The position numbers were made by a program, and so were the translations under genes. From positions 315,364 through 379,363 of the forward strand of contig DGTS01000011.1 in NCBI GenBank assembly GCA_002394385.1: a stretch of DNA of 64,000 bases, read 5' to 3'. Origin of the DNA: Prevotella sp. UBA4330 (lineage in GTDB: Bacteria; Bacteroidota; Bacteroidia; Bacteroidales; Bacteroidaceae). Shown one piece after another: positions 42,381 through 50,214 of the stretch. The first letter of the stretch is position 1, and the number at the start of each line of letters is the position of its first letter. Under the pieces are notes generated by a model that did not search any database, was not told the DNA's origin, and was given only the letters and a program-made list of their open reading frames with translations.

Positions 42381-43254
42381 CCAGACATATTTGATGCGCA
42401 GCCTGATGTTCGTTCCTGCGCACAACCAGAAACTGCTTGACAGTTCCTTGCGTCGCGATGCAGATGTTCTGCTTCTTGACATTGAAGACTCTGTTCCTGT
42501 TATTGACAAGCAGCAAGCCCGTGAAAACATCAAGTTGTTCGTTCAACGTCCTGAAGCGCAAGGGAAAATAATATTTCCCCGTGTAAACGATCGTGAGAGT
42601 GGAGAGTTGCTGAAAGATTTGTACCAACTTACGATTCCAGGCATTACTGGATTCATGTATCCAAAATCAACGAAAGAAGAGGATGTATATTTTGTAGGCA
42701 AGTTGTTGGAAACTATTGAATATGAAAAGAACATACCTGTTGGAACTTTTAAATTGATTCCATTGATTGAAACGGCAGGGGCTATAGTTGAAATAAAGGA
42801 AATATGTAAGGCATGTACCCGTGTGGTTGCTGTTGCTTTCGGCTGTGAGGACTACGTGACCGACCTTGGTGGCAAGCATGACCCAGAAGGTCAAAGTATT
42901 TTCTATGCTCGAAATGCTATTGTGAATGCAGCCCGTGCTACAGGAGTACTCCCGATTGATACAGTCCATATCAAGGTTCATGATTTAGAGGATTTAGAGC
43001 GCAATCTTATCCTCTCCAAAAACCTTGGTTTCGAAGGAATGTTAGTGTTGAATCCGAAAGAACTCCCTTTAGTCAACCAGTATTTCTCTCCATCAGAAGA
43101 AGAAGTCGCATGGGCAGAAGAGATGGTTCAACTTACTGCCGAAGCAAAAGCAGAAGGTAAAGGCGTAGCCGTGAAAGACAATAAGTTCATCGGTCCTCCT
43201 ATGCTGAAGATGGCTGAGAAGATTTTGGCCAAGCAGAAACAAATATCGAAATAG
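42373..43254 (+). CDS. HpcH/HpaI aldolase, CitE-like CoA lyase
   Basis: A 293-residue member of the citrate lyase beta/malyl-CoA lyase family. RSLMFVPAHNQKLLDSSL, DVLLLDIEDSVP (metal Glu/Asp, about residues 35-46), IIFPRVND, LIPLIETAGAIVEI and VAFGCEDYVTDLG are all family marks. Known members split or form malyl-, citramalyl- or methylmalyl-CoA. Next to a MaoC hydratase in a sugar operon it may make an unusual acyl group for the polysaccharide. Confidence 0.87.
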   Translation: MDNQTYLMRSLMFVPAHNQKLLDSSLRRDADVLLLDIEDSVPVIDKQQARENIKLFVQRPEAQGKIIFPRVNDRESGELLKDLYQLTIPGITGFMYPKSTKEEDVYFVGKLLETIEYEKNIPVGTFKLIPLIETAGAIVEIKEICKACTRVVAVAFGCEDYVTDLGGKHDPEGQSIFYARNAIVNAARATGVLPIDTVHIKVHDLEDLERNLILSKNLGFEGMLVLNPKELPLVNQYFSPSEEEVAWAEEMVQLTAEAKAEGKGVAVKDNKFIGPPMLKMAEKILAKQKQISK

Positions 43255-43276
43255 ATTTTCATTCCGAACTACATTA

Positions 43277-43320
43277 ATGGTCACTGGCAACGAATACATT
43301 TTTGACAATATCGACGAGGC
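43277..43320 (+). repeat. 44-bp exact direct repeat, left copy
   Basis: A 44-bp sequence starting ATGGTCACTGGCAACGAATA is found again without a mismatch at 46047-46090. The left copy is the start of a 73-codon frame, the right copy only a broken remainder. The two flank the OLD-like ATPase/DUF4276 module. Confidence 0.9.
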
Positions 43321-43498
43321 GTTAAAGTATGTCTTGGAAACTGAGCAACGGGCTTTGGCTCAAGACCCATACAGGCAGAAACCTCCAATGATGATGCGTC
43401 AAATTCCACGTATGTTCTTACAACCCTTCTCTGAGGAGATTGTCCAACAGGCATACATACCTGTTGACTCTCTTGACCATGTGGAAATAAAAAAGTAA
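43277..43498 (+). CDS. Small hypothetical protein (73 aa)
   Basis: A 73-residue acidic frame (MVTGNEYIFDNIDEALKYVLETE to LDHVEIKK) 22 bp past the CitE-like gene. Its first 44 bases are repeated at 46047. No family is recognised. It could be a capsule-locus gene whose start was duplicated when the following module arrived. Confidence 0.6.
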   Translation: MVTGNEYIFDNIDEALKYVLETEQRALAQDPYRQKPPMMMRQIPRMFLQPFSEEIVQQAYIPVDSLDHVEIKK

Positions 43499-43529
43499 AT
43501 TTTGCAGTTCCAAAAAAGATATCTGAGAT

Positions 43530-44738
43530 ATGATAAAAGAAATAAAACTACGTAATTTCTTCTCGTTTAAAGATGAGACGACGGTAAGGTTGAATCTGGG
43601 CGTTAATATTCTGGTGGGTATTAACGGTAGCGGAAAGACCTCGTTTATCAATGCATTCCGGCTGCTTTATGAGGGGGTATGCGGCAATGGATTCGAAAAC
43701 TTATTCCAGAAGGAATGGGGTGGTTATATGAATGTAAGCAGTGCGGTAGCAGGTAATAACCAGAAGAACATAGAACTGACATTCGTGTTCGACCATAAGC
43801 AGTTGAAGAAACTTACGCCCAAATCACCTTTCAAAACAGATCCTTTTTACAGTATCGTTATCAAGCCTTTGGGCGACACCAGTTATACGATAGAGGAGAA
43901 ACTCTATGCCAGGAATCTGAAGGATGTAGACAAACCATACGTGTTCTTGGACTTCAAGGACGAACGCGGTACCTTGAGCGTATATCACTCGACGGGGATA
44001 AAGACGGAGCGGTTTGCAGGCGACACTTCCGGTCAGGAACTGATACTGCGCCAGATCAGCGACCCTCGCCGATATCTACCTTCCCACACCATACGGACAG
44101 CCATTGCCCAAATGTCTCTGTACGACACATTTGACACTTCGAGTGACAGTATCATACGGCAACCGGTTAATGCCAGCAAGGATGTGCGACTCGACAGTAA
44201 TGGCGCGAACCTGATTAATGTAATTAACAACCTTGCAATTAGCGAGCTTCCCTCGTATCGTGACATTGAAGGGATGCTGCGGCAGATTAACCCACATTTT
44301 GAGACTTTCGACTTTCAGTTGTTCGGTGCAAAACTCTATATGTCGCTTCGTGAGAACAATATGCAACGGAGCATCGGCATGAGGTTCGTGTCGGACGGCA
44401 CGATACGTTATGTCATCATGATGAGTATCCTTATGAATCCGCGAAGTGGTTATTTCATAGGCATTGATGAGCCCGAGGGACGTTTGCATCCAGACATGAT
44501 ACACTCGATAGCACAGATGATTAAGACGGCAGGTCATAAACGTCAAATGGTGGTGGCCACGCATTCACCATTGTTGCTGAACGACTTTGAGTTGGAAGAC
44601 ATCTTCGTATTTGAGAAAGGACATGAGAATGCCACAGTGGTAAAGAGGTATTATGAGGACGACTTTCCCCAGTATGAAGGCGAACTGTTGCCAGGACAGT
44701 TATGGCTTGACGGGGAGATTGGAGGCAAGCGATGGTGA
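43530..44738 (+). CDS. OLD-like AAA ATPase of a probable defence pair
   Basis: A 402-residue RecF/OLD-type ATPase. IKEIKLRNFFSFKDETTVRLN leads to Walker A GINGSGKTS (about residues 32-40), a signature-like FVSDGTIRYVIMM near 289, Walker B FIGIDEPEGRLHP (about 310-322) and switch His VVATHSPLLL (about 341). It overlaps the DUF4276-like gene by seven bases. ATPases of this type with such partners are found in bacterial defence systems. It lies in a 2.8-kb segment bounded by 44-bp direct repeats. Confidence 0.87.
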   Translation: MIKEIKLRNFFSFKDETTVRLNLGVNILVGINGSGKTSFINAFRLLYEGVCGNGFENLFQKEWGGYMNVSSAVAGNNQKNIELTFVFDHKQLKKLTPKSPFKTDPFYSIVIKPLGDTSYTIEEKLYARNLKDVDKPYVFLDFKDERGTLSVYHSTGIKTERFAGDTSGQELILRQISDPRRYLPSHTIRTAIAQMSLYDTFDTSSDSIIRQPVNASKDVRLDSNGANLINVINNLAISELPSYRDIEGMLRQINPHFETFDFQLFGAKLYMSLRENNMQRSIGMRFVSDGTIRYVIMMSILMNPRSGYFIGIDEPEGRLHPDMIHSIAQMIKTAGHKRQMVVATHSPLLLNDFELEDIFVFEKGHENATVVKRYYEDDFPQYEGELLPGQLWLDGEIGGKRW

Positions 44739-45475
44739 TACGTGTGATGGTGGAGGGTGGCGTGATTAATGCCGACCCTTCGCAAAGCAGGCAGCACAAT
44801 GCCATGATACAGCGGAACTCTGCCGCGCTGCGTGAATCGCTCAATGTATTCTTCTGCCGTGCACTTGGTATTGAAAATGTTGAGATAAAAGTGAGCGTGG
44901 CAAGCGGCTATAAGGCGGCTGCCAAATTATTCTTGTCGCAGACGGAAGAGGACTTTCTGTATGCTGACTTGGATGACAAGCCCGAGAACCGTAAGAAGTG
45001 GTTTGAGAAACTGGCAGAGGATGACATTGTCTTTCCTGATGGGCGCGACGAAGTAGTATGTTTCTGGATTCCCGAAATGGAAGCCTGGTTCCTGAAACAA
45101 CCTGAAAGTTTGGAATTGTGGGCAAAGAATGAGCATATCGCTATTAAAAATGGTGCGAAGATGGCAGATGACAACAACATTAAAGGTAAAGACATCGAAC
45201 ATCTTCAACATAAACCCTCTGACATAGTTAACACGCTGTTTTCGCGATACCTTGTTTCCGACAGTGTGGATAAGCGTGGAAAGCCTAAAAAACTGATTTA
45301 TGGTAAACTGCGTCATGCACCAGGCATAATAGCTTGTCTTGATGCACAACGAATGATAGAGCAGGATGGTGAGTTGTCGCGGTTTGTAGCCCTTGTTAAG
45401 AATAAGTCGCTGAATGTTGATACAGATTCTTATGTCAATAAGAATGAGACTGGTCGCTGGAAACATGAATCCTGA
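44732..45475 (+). CDS. DUF4276-like (TOPRIM-related) partner
   Basis: A 247-residue protein. Early VMVEGG (Glu), then DFLYADLDDKPE (acidic pair near residue 75) and FWIPEMEAWFLKQPE (about 111-125) match the DUF4276 pattern, a family related to TOPRIM nucleases. It overlaps the ATPase by seven bases. It probably acts as the effector of the ATPase; nuclease activity is an inference. Confidence 0.75.
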   Translation: MVIRVMVEGGVINADPSQSRQHNAMIQRNSAALRESLNVFFCRALGIENVEIKVSVASGYKAAAKLFLSQTEEDFLYADLDDKPENRKKWFEKLAEDDIVFPDGRDEVVCFWIPEMEAWFLKQPESLELWAKNEHIAIKNGAKMADDNNIKGKDIEHLQHKPSDIVNTLFSRYLVSDSVDKRGKPKKLIYGKLRHAPGIIACLDAQRMIEQDGELSRFVALVKNKSLNVDTDSYVNKNETGRWKHES

Positions 45476-45564
45476 ACCCTTAATAGCGAGGCATGCCTAA
45501 TGACAAAACAAAGTTTAAGATAAAACGATAAAAGATTCATTAATATTGCACTAATTGAAGAATT

Positions 45565-45810
45565 ATGATAACAACAAAAGATCTATATGACATCATAGGA
45601 AACAAGATTACTCATGAGAGCCAGAAGGCTCTTATAAGACATAATTTTCCGCAAGAAATTGCTGAGAAGATGTGTAAAGTTATTGACAGCCAAGAAAAAT
45701 CCGAGCATTTTCAACGATTTCTGGTAGAATGGAATGAGTGGGTTAAAAATCAAATTCAGCAGCAACAATATATACAACGGTTCTTACAACAATATTACAA
45801 TTGGAAATGA
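45565..45810 (+). CDS. Small hypothetical protein (81 aa)
   Basis: An 81-residue frame (MITTKDLYDIIGNKI...) rich in Gln near its end (NQIQQQQYIQRFLQQYY). It lies 89 bp past the DUF4276-like gene inside the direct-repeat interval. I know no family; a third component of the system or a capsule protein are both possible. Confidence 0.6.
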   Translation: MITTKDLYDIIGNKITHESQKALIRHNFPQEIAEKMCKVIDSQEKSEHFQRFLVEWNEWVKNQIQQQQYIQRFLQQYYNWK

Positions 45811-46046
45811 TACATCATGCAAAAGCCGATAGTCTTTTTATTTTATTGAAGTAGATGATACTTCAAAGGATGATGAAGAAGTTGCCATTGCAGATGAGAA
45901 GGCTCAAATCACTGCGGAAACAAAAGAAGAGGTTAAGGGCTGTCGTCGTGAAAGATATACCCGATTATTCTGTTGCAGTAGGTGTGCCTGCGAAGGTTGT
46001 GAAGGTTTTGCCTCACGAAGAAGATTCTGTAAATTAGAAGAAAGCT

Positions 46047-46090
46047 ATGGTCACTGGCAACGAATACATTTTTGACAATATCGACGAGGC
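46047..46090 (+). repeat. 44-bp exact direct repeat, right copy
   Basis: An exact copy of 43277-43320. The frame it opens stops after 24 codons. Confidence 0.9.
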
Positions 46091-46167
46091 AGACTGTAAA
46101 ATGCTCTGGATGAGTTCATAAAGAATCCGAAAACAAGGATAATGTTTAGTCCGTGTGGGGAAAAATG

Positions 46168-46175
46168 TACTTTTG
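46168..46175 (+). promoter_or_regulatory. -7 element before the methyltransferase
   Basis: TACTTTTG lies 12 bp before ATG 46188 with a TTTAG about 20 bp upstream of it. It suggests that the methyltransferase has its own promoter and excludes the GTG at 46155. Confidence 0.5.
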
Positions 46176-46187
46176 CAAAAAAGAAAT

Positions 46188-48557
46188 ATGGTTAAACTCA
46201 TAGAACCGCAAATTAAAGCTTTAGTAGAGGGAGTCGGTCTGCTGAATGTGCCTCTTTGTCATAATCAACAAGCAGGTGTGCCATTATATGCTCTATTGAA
46301 TGGGGCGACAAATAATGTGTGTGCCGGGGTTAACATAGAGCGTTCTATGATGGACTATCAGCAGATGGCGTGGTCGTCCGGCTGCTATTACTTCCTGGAG
46401 TTTTTACGTAATAGATGTAATGTAATAAGGTTTGATACGCCACGGATGGAGTCGTATGAAGAGACGGCTTTACTCCGAAATGCAGACAAGTTTTTCGATT
46501 ATATAGCAAAGAGTAAGAGAAATGAGGAAAACCTGGTGGTACCTTTTGTTCTGCGGGTATATAGAAAATTACGCAACGAACTACGGCGCGAACAAGGTAT
46601 AGACTCTTTACGTGGATTACTCTATCTATTAGCCTCGACTTGTGAACAAGAGCCAGATTTGATTAAATGGGGACTCTCTGACAAAGACCGTGAAATAGCC
46701 CTTTCAATAGGTAATGACCGATGGGATATGATAAGCGAAGAACTAAAAAATGGTATTTTGCTTAATGGGAGTACTTTGATGCCAGATATTGAGTTGATGC
46801 TTCGTCACTCCGCAGGTAAACTGTTCGAAGAGGCAAACTATATAGCCTATCTTCCCAATGAGTTGTCTCTTTTCCCTGATGAGCGTATACGTTATCAATA
46901 TAAGACCAATGAAGACGGAGCCTATTTTACACCGTCTTATGTGGCTCGTTCAATAGTTGAGGAAGCTTTATTGCGATTTAATCTTGGTGGAAAAGATTGT
47001 ATCACTCTATTCGACCCGGCTTGCGGTGCAGGCGGCTTTCTGGTGGAGGCCCTTCGGCAATTAAAGGCAATTGGATATGATAAAAAGGTAATGGTCTTTG
47101 CATGGGATAAAGCCGAGACGGCCATTGCCATCTCTAGATTTGTATTGAACTTTGAAAAGAGAGAATGGGGTGACAGAATGGAGTTAAAAGTGGAACATCA
47201 AGACTCATTATCTCCAGAGGTTGTTTGGCCTAATGATGTAGATATTTTGCTAATGAATCCGCCATTCCTTTCTTGGGATATGATGAGCGGCCAACAAGAC
47301 TTAAGAGCGCGGGTGAAGGAGATAACAGGAGAGACAGGCAAGATGAATCTTGCGGCTGCGTTCCTTGTGAAGGCCTGTGAATCCATAAAAGACGATGGTG
47401 TTCTTGGTGCTGTTTTGCCTAACTCAATTCTTAATGATACAGCCTATAAGGGATTGCGGTCAAGGCTGCTTGATCAAATGAATCTGCAATTGGTTGGCGG
47501 ATTGGGAAGCTTTGTTTTCGAAACCGTGTTGGCATACACTAGTATGCTTGTAGCAAGGAAGCAGCGTAATGGAATAGGTACAGATCCTACTATTTTATGG
47601 ACAAATAACGTGGTCGGCGCTGCCGAAGAAGCGTTGAAAGCATTGAGGAAATCTCATACAAGTTCGGCCATTGTAGATGAGGCAAATTATTCCATCTACA
47701 AAGGCAAGATTGGTGTTGAACAGCAGAATTGGAAGCCTGAGAAAGTTCGCTATATAATGGAAAAGGCCAAATTAGAGCGCGGTTTGGTCCATGGCCTGTT
47801 CTCTACAATTGGAAAACTGTTTGATATCATCCAAGGTGTCAGGACTGGCGCTAACCGCATATTCATTATTGACCAATCACTGTTTGAATCTTTCTCGCCT
47901 AATGAAAAGGCATATTTCCGCCCATCAGTAGATAATTTGGCCGTCCAGAATGGTAGGTTGTCAGTAGTCAATTATGTATTCTATCCTTCTACCGCTGGAC
48001 TGGAACCGATAACATCTGAAGATGAACTGGCTACAAAAGTTCCAGTGTATTACAATAAGATTCTGAAACCGCATCAGAAACAACTTGCGGAAAGGTTATC
48101 GATAACTGACAAGAGGAGATGGTGGGAACTTACCCGCTATCGCCCTTGGCAAACTGAGCAACAGCCTAAAATGGTTTCCACGGAATTTGGACGGAGCGGA
48201 AGTTTCGCCATAGACTACAGGGGTGATTTTGTGGTAGAGCGCGGTTTCGCATGGAAGTTGAAAAACATAGACGAATCGCAGTTTCGGAAATATGCTGAAG
48301 CGTATTTAGCCATCTTCAATTCCGGATATATGAATCAACTACTGGGTATGTATGCAGATCAGCTTGCGGGGGGAGATGTCTATAGACTGGGACTTGCATC
48401 TGTAAAAAACATACCTATACCAGATCTAAGGCGAGAAGAGTTTTCCAAATATATCATTACTTTGCGTACATTCTCATTAGCAATGGCGGAAGGAGATTTT
48501 TGGGACGAGGAAGAATTAGATGAGTGTATAAAAAGTATTATGCGTATCAATGGATAA
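46188..48557 (+). CDS. N6-adenine DNA methyltransferase, orphan type II-like
   Basis: A 789-residue protein. The SAM site is FDPACGAGGFLVEAL (about residues 278-292), preceded by DGAYFTPSYVARSIVEEAL, and the catalytic motif is LLMNPPFLSWD (NPPF, about 353-363). The C-terminal part (FDIIQGVRTGANRIF, SGSFAIDYRGDFVVERGFAWKL) resembles the target-recognition domain of Eco57I/TaqI-like enzymes. The first 250 residues are not a known nuclease. No restriction subunit lies beside it. It overlaps the next gene by eight bases. It may protect self DNA in an undescribed system. Confidence 0.88.
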   Translation: MVKLIEPQIKALVEGVGLLNVPLCHNQQAGVPLYALLNGATNNVCAGVNIERSMMDYQQMAWSSGCYYFLEFLRNRCNVIRFDTPRMESYEETALLRNADKFFDYIAKSKRNEENLVVPFVLRVYRKLRNELRREQGIDSLRGLLYLLASTCEQEPDLIKWGLSDKDREIALSIGNDRWDMISEELKNGILLNGSTLMPDIELMLRHSAGKLFEEANYIAYLPNELSLFPDERIRYQYKTNEDGAYFTPSYVARSIVEEALLRFNLGGKDCITLFDPACGAGGFLVEALRQLKAIGYDKKVMVFAWDKAETAIAISRFVLNFEKREWGDRMELKVEHQDSLSPEVVWPNDVDILLMNPPFLSWDMMSGQQDLRARVKEITGETGKMNLAAAFLVKACESIKDDGVLGAVLPNSILNDTAYKGLRSRLLDQMNLQLVGGLGSFVFETVLAYTSMLVARKQRNGIGTDPTILWTNNVVGAAEEALKALRKSHTSSAIVDEANYSIYKGKIGVEQQNWKPEKVRYIMEKAKLERGLVHGLFSTIGKLFDIIQGVRTGANRIFIIDQSLFESFSPNEKAYFRPSVDNLAVQNGRLSVVNYVFYPSTAGLEPITSEDELATKVPVYYNKILKPHQKQLAERLSITDKRRWWELTRYRPWQTEQQPKMVSTEFGRSGSFAIDYRGDFVVERGFAWKLKNIDESQFRKYAEAYLAIFNSGYMNQLLGMYADQLAGGDVYRLGLASVKNIPIPDLRREEFSKYIITLRTFSLAMAEGDFWDEEELDECIKSIMRING

Positions 48558-49203
48558 ACAGATAGAGCCTGAAAAGTTTAATAAACAGTGCACAACGATT
48601 CTATCTAAATTTGTTGATGCACAAGATGAACTGGTCTGGGAGCGTAATGGTCTGAACAAAGTTACTTTCACTTGTAAAAATAGAAAGAATCCTATTATCA
48701 GTGGTGGTTTGTATTTGCTGTGTGTAACAGGTAGCAGCCTACTGATTCATTGCGACCTTACCTATATTGAGCCAGACCGTAACGCATCTGTTGAAAGAAA
48801 GTTCGCATTTCAAGGGATAAGCCTTCAGTTTTATCACGGGGCTGATTTCTGTTTCTGCCGTGCGGAATGGGATGTGAAAGACAAGCCGGACAAACTGGAG
48901 CATCCACAGCCTCATTGGCACTGGGGAGAAAAGAAGGGTATGAGCACTAAAGGAACTGACGCAGCAAAGGAAGAATTCGAATTCGTGATAGAGGAGAATC
49001 CCATGGCTATAGTCAGGATGCCTAACATCAATTTCTCTGAGCTGCATTATGCGATGAGTTCAAAGTGGATGGAAAAGGGTGAGAACATTCTGAGCTTTTC
49101 TTTTCAGAACCTTACCAAATGGATGGAGAACGCCTTAGTTATGGTCATTGACCAATATAACTATCAGGTCAACAAGAAGGGATTCGTAAGTGTAAGAAGA
49201 TAA
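48550..49203 (+). CDS. Unknown partner of the methyltransferase
   Basis: A 217-residue soluble protein that starts inside the methyltransferase stop region. Residues about 118-126 read HPQPHWHWG, a His-rich motif that could hold a metal. There is no helicase, PD-(D/E)XK or HNH pattern I can defend. The eight-base overlap shows it is made together with the methyltransferase; an effector role is a guess. Confidence 0.6.
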   Translation: MDKQIEPEKFNKQCTTILSKFVDAQDELVWERNGLNKVTFTCKNRKNPIISGGLYLLCVTGSSLLIHCDLTYIEPDRNASVERKFAFQGISLQFYHGADFCFCRAEWDVKDKPDKLEHPQPHWHWGEKKGMSTKGTDAAKEEFEFVIEENPMAIVRMPNINFSELHYAMSSKWMEKGENILSFSFQNLTKWMENALVMVIDQYNYQVNKKGFVSVRR

Positions 49204-49265
49204 TAATTTAATTCGTTTTTCATTTGTCGGACAATAATTATAAGATAAAATTTAAATTGAATTAG

Positions 49266-50195
49266 ATGGAAAGTATCGACAATCAAATAGTTGTCAGTAT
49301 TCAGTGCCTGGCATACAATCACGCACCATACATTCGCCAATGTCTGGATGGATTCGTTATGCAAAAAACAAACTTTCGTTTTGAAGCAATTGTTCATGAT
49401 GATGCATCCACTGATGGAACTCAAGATATTATTAGAGAGTACGAAAAGAAATATCCTGACATAATAAAACCAATATATCAGAAAGAAAATCAATATTCTA
49501 AAGGCATTCCTGGTTATATTACAAATCTCATTACCCAACAATGCAAAGGCAAATACATTGCGATATGTGAAGGAGATGACTATTGGATAGATCCTTTAAA
49601 ACTGCAAAAACAAGTTGACATATTAGAGGAAAATGTTTCCGTTTCATTAGTGTACACCGCTTTTCAAACAGTCGATAACAGAGGAAATGATTTTTATCGT
49701 GAGAATTACGAGAAATTTATGAGACGCTCATTTTCCGGTAACAACTTGCCAGAACTTTTTAACATGAACTATATTTTAACGTGTACTGTGGCATACAGAA
49801 AAGAACTGTTAGAGACACGTGAATATAAAGAAGGGAGCAGACTTGATTATGGCTTATTTCTTGCTGCTGCATCATACGGTGATTTTTATTATTTAACAGA
49901 TAAAACAGCATCATATAGACTGAATCCCAACAGTCTGACAGCGACAAAGAATCCTATTGTTGCACAAGGCATTTTTTCATCATATAAGTATTATGCATCC
50001 TTATTCTTAGAAGGGTTACCAAAGGTGCAATCTTATGATGACGAATTACAATGTGCAAGGAACATTTTGAAGCAATCTAAACTACATGGTTTTATCCATT
50101 TAGAACTGGGAATTTTGAAGAAGTATAAAATGTTGCGTGAAGGAAATATCTTTCATTATTTATATTTATATTTTAAGTGTTTAATAAGAAAATAA
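49266..50195 (+). CDS. Glycosyltransferase family 2
   Basis: A 309-residue GT-A enzyme. VVSIQCLAYNHAPYIRQCLDGF begins the nucleotide-binding half; AIVHDDASTDGT and the DxD-like CEGDDYW (about residues 99-105) are typical. It would add one sugar to the lipid-linked repeat unit at the inner membrane. It restarts the capsule genes after the defence-like modules. Confidence 0.9.
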   Translation: MESIDNQIVVSIQCLAYNHAPYIRQCLDGFVMQKTNFRFEAIVHDDASTDGTQDIIREYEKKYPDIIKPIYQKENQYSKGIPGYITNLITQQCKGKYIAICEGDDYWIDPLKLQKQVDILEENVSVSLVYTAFQTVDNRGNDFYRENYEKFMRRSFSGNNLPELFNMNYILTCTVAYRKELLETREYKEGSRLDYGLFLAAASYGDFYYLTDKTASYRLNPNSLTATKNPIVAQGIFSSYKYYASLFLEGLPKVQSYDDELQCARNILKQSKLHGFIHLELGILKKYKMLREGNIFHYLYLYFKCLIRK

Positions 50196-50214
50196 ACAGG
50201 ATAACATTTTTAGC

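Larger units (their letters stand above)
45811..46187 (+). pseudogene. Gene remnants including an acetyltransferase C-terminus
   Basis: No intact gene in about 375 bp. The stretch 45938-46037 encodes VVVKDIPDYSVAVGVPAKVV, the typical end of a hexapeptide acetyltransferase, joined to an unrelated acidic piece upstream. The right 44-bp repeat (46047-46090) follows, then a third fragment (NALDEFIKNPKTRIMFSPCG, 46103-46187). This is recombination debris at the module border. Confidence 0.7.

Noticed and set aside
46188..49203. Complete type I, BREX or DISARM system
   Set aside because: No specificity subunit, helicase, BrxC/PglZ or DrmA-type gene is near; only the methyltransferase and one small protein are seen.
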